NCBI GenBank assembly: GCA_015501075.1
Contig: JADNYJ010000854.1
Coordinates: 1 to 11,324, forward strand
DNA length: 11,324 nucleotides
Reading direction: 5' to 3'
Origin: Gymnopilus junonius
Lineage: Eukaryota; Basidiomycota; Agaricomycetes; Agaricales; Galerinaceae
Every line of letters starts with the position of its first letter. The first letter of the stretch is position 1. The notes beneath the pieces are model-generated. The model saw only the letters and a list, made by a program, of their open reading frames with translations, ran no database searches and was not told the DNA's origin. Position numbers and translations under genes: made by a program. Shown here piece by piece: positions 8,151-11,324 of the stretch.

Positions 8151-8650
8151 GGACAACAAAGACCTCGTAGGTTCCAGAAATTTGGCATGTAAGTTTGCAC
8201 AGTACTAATAATTTAAATTAGTACCTAACTTATAAATGCACATCAGGTATTTTGATGTTTGATGAGGAGGTATTTAATATGGTAAGTATAACAGCCCTCA
8301 AATAAACCCATTGTTTTTTGAGTGCAGTGAATCTGAGTGGAGTTTACAAGGTGAGAACATAGTCTAAAATAAGAGAAGAAAGAACTCAGTAGTAGAAACA
8401 CACTAAGTAAATATATTGAATACCTGAACTGCTACTTTCTTAGGCAGTTCTTCACACTTAGCTTGCTGCAAGCTGCTGTTTCTCTGGCCTCTGTGTCAGC
8501 TTTTTGGGTGAGTAAATAACTTACTGCCTCCCTTTGATGATTATTTCTTCTAATACCCTTGTTTTATAGTCATTTTACCTATTTATTATTTACCTAAAAT
8601 CATACTTGAACCTTAGCTGATAAAAGTTCATATATATTATTATATTGATT
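8151..8650. other. No gene seen
   Basis: CpG-poor AT-rich DNA; the one CpG is in GACCTCGTAG (8161-8170). It includes the 21-bp word shared with 5686-5706 at 8323-8343 (two A/G differences). No coding signal seen. Confidence 0.5.
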
Positions 8651-8714
8651 CTACTCTCTACTCTTCCCAACATGGTAGTTTCTAAATTACCACCAGCCAA
8701 ATCTTGTGCTTTAT
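8651..8714 (-). repeat. 60-bp coding-like repeat, copy A
   Basis: Starts CTACTCTCTACTCTTCCCAA on the plus strand and ends near CTTGTGCTTTA. The minus strand reads KAQDLAGGNLETTMLGRVE. It matches copies B and C at 10666-10730 and 10757-10815. The DNA flanking it towards 8790 may also be distantly related to 10830-10890, so it looks like a remnant of the same coding element. Confidence 0.6.
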
Positions 8715-8960
8715 GATCTAATTATGATGCTGCATAAGAGTATCAAAACAGAGATGTCATTCCCTGGCCCAAGTTTGGACCACAGTAGCAGTTTTGCCCA
8801 AAGATCTGGGTGTTACTCAAAAGAGAGAGCAGGGTGGAGAGAGCTGAAATCCTGGCTGTGGACTGCATAATAAAGAATGCAGGGATCTATCAGTGCTGGG
8901 CACTGGCTGAGGATTAGCAAAACTGCACAAAACTGCTCCAAATTTCTTCAGATCAATGAT

Positions 8961-9449
8961 CTACTGCTTAGGTACTAGTTGGCAGGTACTGAGAGAATAG
9001 ATTACCCTAATTGAAGCCCAGGCATTGTACATGAGACAATTAGAAGTTGGGAGGAGCAGCTGCTTTCTTGGTCTTCTTGTTAAGCTTCTTCCATCTAGCT
9101 TTAGCTCTTCCTGTCTCTTAGACTCATCATCAAAGGGAGTGGGTTTGAGGTGTATCAGAAGAGAGAAGGGTGCATTGAGAGGATAAGCTGTGTCAAGGCT
9201 AAAGGCTGGTTGCCAGCTATTATTGGAGAGACCATTTATGTTGTTATATTCCTTGTCCATTATGAAGTCACACCCATATTCCTGACATCTGCTGTGTTCC
9301 TTCCCGCTACTATACTTGGAAGGTGGCAGCATCATCTGAAGTGGTGAAGACAAACCAGAAATTTTGTGTTTCTCTCTCCTTGTTATAAGATCAAGTAATC
9401 TTTTTAAGGTCATTTTTGTGAAGATTGTCATTAGTCCAAAGCCTGACAT
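8961..9449 (-). other. Longest open stretch of the CpG-poor region, unassigned
   Basis: An ATG at 9449-9447 opens 162 codons on the minus strand, long for DNA this AT-rich. A stop lies two codons before the ATG. The translation has basic patches (RREKHK, SLTRRPRKQ), several Ser/Pro-rich stretches and no membrane segment. Cys pairs are lacking and I see no known motif. Plus-strand open stretches at 9150-9347 and 9364-9552 overlap it, so the coding strand is unclear. It could be a decayed transposon ORF or chance. Confidence 0.25.
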
Positions 9450-10022
9450 GCTCTATTTACTTGATGTTAAAGTTGTTAATTTTACATCTGAATGTAGTTT
9501 GCAAGACAGGCACTATGGACAACTAAAAATACAGAGGATGAAGATGATCTAAAGTGATGGAAGAAAGATTGGCCTGGTATCCACAAACCAATCCAACTGC
9601 TAGTCAAGAGAGGTGTTTCAATATGGGTAAAGAGGATAATTCATAAAAGTCCTCCAAAGGATTCTTGTGCATATCCAATTGCCTATGACTCCTATACATT
9701 ACATGTTATATTTACATGTATTTAGATATCAGCCAATGTATATCCTTATATACTAAAACTTCTTCATTTCCCCCCACCTCACCTGGCTGTCCTATATTTA
9801 ATATGTGCCTTGAGCATATTGCATACTGGCCAAGCATTTTTATACTTGTCCAAAATATGGAAGCACTTAGCAGCCTAGTCACAATTGAGTGAGATATCAT
9901 CACTAAAAATGAGGGAAGCTATATACTAGCTTGTATATGGCCTGTAATTTGTGTAGCTAGCTGATTCTTGTAACATTGAGTGGTGTTAAGTGTTTTATTG
10001 GCCTCTTCCTTAACAACTGCCT
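9450..10022. other. No gene seen
   Basis: AT-rich and CpG-free. A minus-strand open stretch (9903-9712) has no recognisable feature. GCTATATAC (9918-9926) and GTATATGGC (9933-9941) form a 9-bp stem with one mismatch. Confidence 0.45.
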
Positions 10023-10283
10023 ATGAGTAAAAAATGGTTTGACAGCTTGCCCAAAAAGCAATCAACTGAACTTACAGAAATGGCTTTGAAGTTGCTGCCC
10101 CTAGGGAGCAGCAGATCAAGGAGCACCCTAGAAGAATATAAGACTTGGAGTGCTGCTAGGCAGAGTATGCATCAGGGTTTCTTTTTATCTTATCTTATCT
10201 TGCTCTTTGGTTCTATTCTATTTCTCATTCTTCCAAGGACTTGTAGAAATTTCCCTAACATTCCAGTTTGGGACAGTCTTTAG
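10023..10283 (+). CDS. Short ORF running into repeat copy 2
   Basis: Opens MSKKWFDSLPKKQST and has a hydrophilic, protein-like first part to about residue 52 (TLEEYKTWSAARQSMHQG). Then it becomes strongly hydrophobic (FLSYLILLFGSILFLIL) where the DNA is a TTATC-rich pyrimidine stretch, so the second part may be non-coding. An in-frame TAA lies three codons before the ATG. Residues from about 27 on are encoded by the dispersed repeat; in copy 1 the same frame is broken by small indels. The ORF is therefore probably a piece of the repeat's own coding region. Function unknown. Confidence 0.3.
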   Translation: MSKKWFDSLPKKQSTELTEMALKLLPLGSSRSRSTLEEYKTWSAARQSMHQGFFLSYLILLFGSILFLILPRTCRNFPNIPVWDSL

Positions 10284-10556
10284 TAAAACTTTAAAGAGTA
10301 TTATAGAATTATGTAGAATGTTCCTTTTCCTTCTTTTCCTTTCTTGAAGGTACTTTTGTATTTCCTTGGAGTTCTTTTAGTAGAACATTCTAGAAGTAAG
10401 ATCTTTCTCTTTGTTGCCAACATCATCTAATTTGTCTAAAGAGTATACCACTTCAATTATTATAAATACATTGAAAGTTAAAATATTGAAGCCCTTCCAA
10501 AGCTCAAAGAGGGGACATAGGAAAGATAGAAAAAGAAGTTGATGACCAAAAGTTTA
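10102..10556 (+). repeat. Dispersed direct repeat, copy 2
   Basis: Partner of the repeat at 4988-5437. The start-to-start distance is 5114 bp. Here the left edge lies inside an open stretch starting at 10023, suggesting that the true element extends further left than the shared part. The homology fades after AGTTTA near 10556; a shared TTTTTTAAC slightly beyond may be a remnant. As an LTR pair the two copies would enclose a 4.7-kb interior with no recognisable gag-pol, so two separate insertions, or a non-autonomous large LTR element, are both possible. Confidence 0.85.
10314..10392. repeat. 10-bp inverted repeat in repeat copy 2
   Basis: Same arms as in copy 1, at 10314-10323 and 10383-10392. 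The arms could be a structural element or a binding site of the repeat family, but conservation between 98% identical copies carries little weight. Confidence 0.6.
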
Positions 10557-10665
10557 TACTTTTCATTTTTTAACTGTTATTACTGTTGAACATAATCTAG
10601 GTAAATGGATAGAGTAGAGCTATGATTAGCTATATGGGAATTAACATCTAACTTGTAATATAGGC

Positions 10666-10730
10666 TCTACCCTCTACCCTTCCCAATAAGGCAATATCTG
10701 ACTTCCCACCTGCCAAATCTTGTACCTGAC
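10666..10730 (-). repeat. 60-bp coding-like repeat, copy B
   Basis: Plus strand begins CTCTACCCTCTACCCTTCCC. The minus strand reads VQDLAGGKSDIALLGRVE. It is in tandem with copy C at a spacing of about 86 bp. Confidence 0.65.
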
Positions 10731-10756
10731 TACCTAAACAGGAAGGGCACAGGTGG

Positions 10757-10815
10757 ACTACCCTTTCCAATAAGGCAATATTTGACTTTCTACCAGCTAC
10801 AACTTGTGCTTTGCC
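10757..10815 (-). repeat. 60-bp coding-like repeat, copy C
   Basis: The minus strand reads AQVVAGRKSNIALLERV, which aligns with copy B at the protein level. The two are separated by VHLCPSCLGS and stay in one frame. Confidence 0.65.
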
Positions 10816-10890
10816 ATGTAAAAGAAAGATGACAGGGTCCTTTTCCACAAATGATGTTATATAGCAAACTTTGGGACCAAGGAAGGGCAA

Positions 10891-11324
10891 TGAGAATTGA
10901 TGAGTTCCACAATATTTGAGCCTAATCCATGTGTTTGCATATTAGCAATATATCATGTGCATGCCAATAAAGATGAGTGGATAATGCTCATAATGAATAA
11001 GCAGTAGTGAGAGTAGTACAGAATGTAGTAAGGGTACTTGAGTGAGGGGTTCTTGAGGGATCCTTCAAAAGTGGGTGAAGTGAAGAAAGGATATTATAAA
11101 CATGAGTTGTTGATTGAAAATAAATGTGGGGTTTTTATAGGTTTTGGTGTGTCCTGTAGATCTGAGATCATATTATTTGATATCTTTTTATTATCATCTA
11201 TAAGGTTTTGAAGTGATTTGGTGCAATCATTTCTGTTTTCTATTGATCACTTGCAAGTCATTCACAGATTCAATGAGCTGAGTTCTTCCACAAGCACCAG
11301 AAGTGGGATCAAGTAATCTCTTCT
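10891..11324. other. No gene seen; possible primer-binding-like word at the end
   Basis: CpG-free. TGGGATCAAG (11304-11313) loosely resembles the initiator-tRNA primer-binding word of retroelements (TGGTATCAGAG), which would make the DNA before it a left LTR. The match is imperfect and the window ends 11 bases later, so this is weak. Confidence 0.3.

Larger units (their letters stand above)
10648..10890 (-). pseudogene. 80-codon remnant with a duplicated peptide motif
   Basis: The minus-strand reading begins MPFLGPKVCYITSF and contains two copies of a motif, (A/V)Q..AG.KS.IALL.RV, in the same frame, ending at a stop near 10648. A third copy of the motif is at 8651-8714. The same motif kept in two slightly different DNA sequences suggests the stretch was once coding. 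I do not recognise the protein. It is too short and isolated to be called an active gene. Confidence 0.35.
2552..11324. other. CpG-depleted, AT-rich repeat island
   Basis: Reading every line by eye, I find CpG only near 3167, 7347, 8166 and 9304 in about 8.8 kb. At this base composition a few hundred would be expected. The first 2.55 kb has about sixty. TpG and CpA are abundant. Such loss is known for methylated transposon-rich DNA in basidiomycetes and is taken as 5-methylcytosine deamination. The island contains repeats and broken coding stretches but no intact gene that I can support. Confidence 0.85.

Noticed and set aside
11304..11313. Primer-binding-site-like word
   Set aside because: Imperfect match and no definable LTR before it; noted only as weak evidence.
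9388..11319. 13-bp word GATCAAGTAATCT near 9390 and 11308
   Set aside because: A shared 13-mer is about what chance allows in 11 kb, and the flanks differ.

Overview
The window reads as nuclear DNA of a filamentous basidiomycete, probably an Agaricomycete. The evidence is a spliced minus-strand gene with short GT-AG introns of 53-80 bp, followed by a decayed copy of what I take to be a multi-copy hypothetical protein family of mushroom-forming fungi. That family recognition is from memory and not from a search. Nothing looks bacterial or organellar, and I see no tRNA, rRNA, CRISPR array or intact transposase. No species can be named.

Layout. Positions 1-2550 are gene-like and have ordinary CpG content. 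They hold an unidentified multi-exon gene fragment on the minus strand (about 123-1024) and, head to head with it, a plus-strand pseudogene (about 1157-2543) whose protein can be followed through several frameshifts to an Asp-rich tail, with a candidate poly(A) signal at 2703-2708. From about 2551 to the end the sequence changes character: I count only about four CpG dinucleotides in 8.8 kb, against about sixty in the first 2.55 kb. This part looks like an old repeat graveyard. It holds a degenerate coding remnant (3093-3528), a possible LTR-like segment with a TATA box (3536-4271), and two direct copies of a roughly 450-bp repeat 5.1 kb apart (4988-5437 and 10102-10556, about 98% identical). 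It also holds a 12-bp minisatellite with a terminal 16-bp palindrome (6661-6748), a 10-bp tandem repeat (8100-8150), and three copies of a 60-bp unit with a conserved minus-strand peptide signature (8651-8714, 10666-10730, 10757-10815). A few unassigned open stretches complete it.

There is no operon-like cooperation between genes. The window looks like the edge between a gene-bearing segment and a repeat island that has lost its CpG sites, as expected from long-term cytosine methylation and deamination. The most interesting signals are the abrupt CpG boundary, and the fact that two nearly identical repeat copies are both CpG-free, which implies that the CpG loss came before the duplication. 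I found no convincing new biological system.
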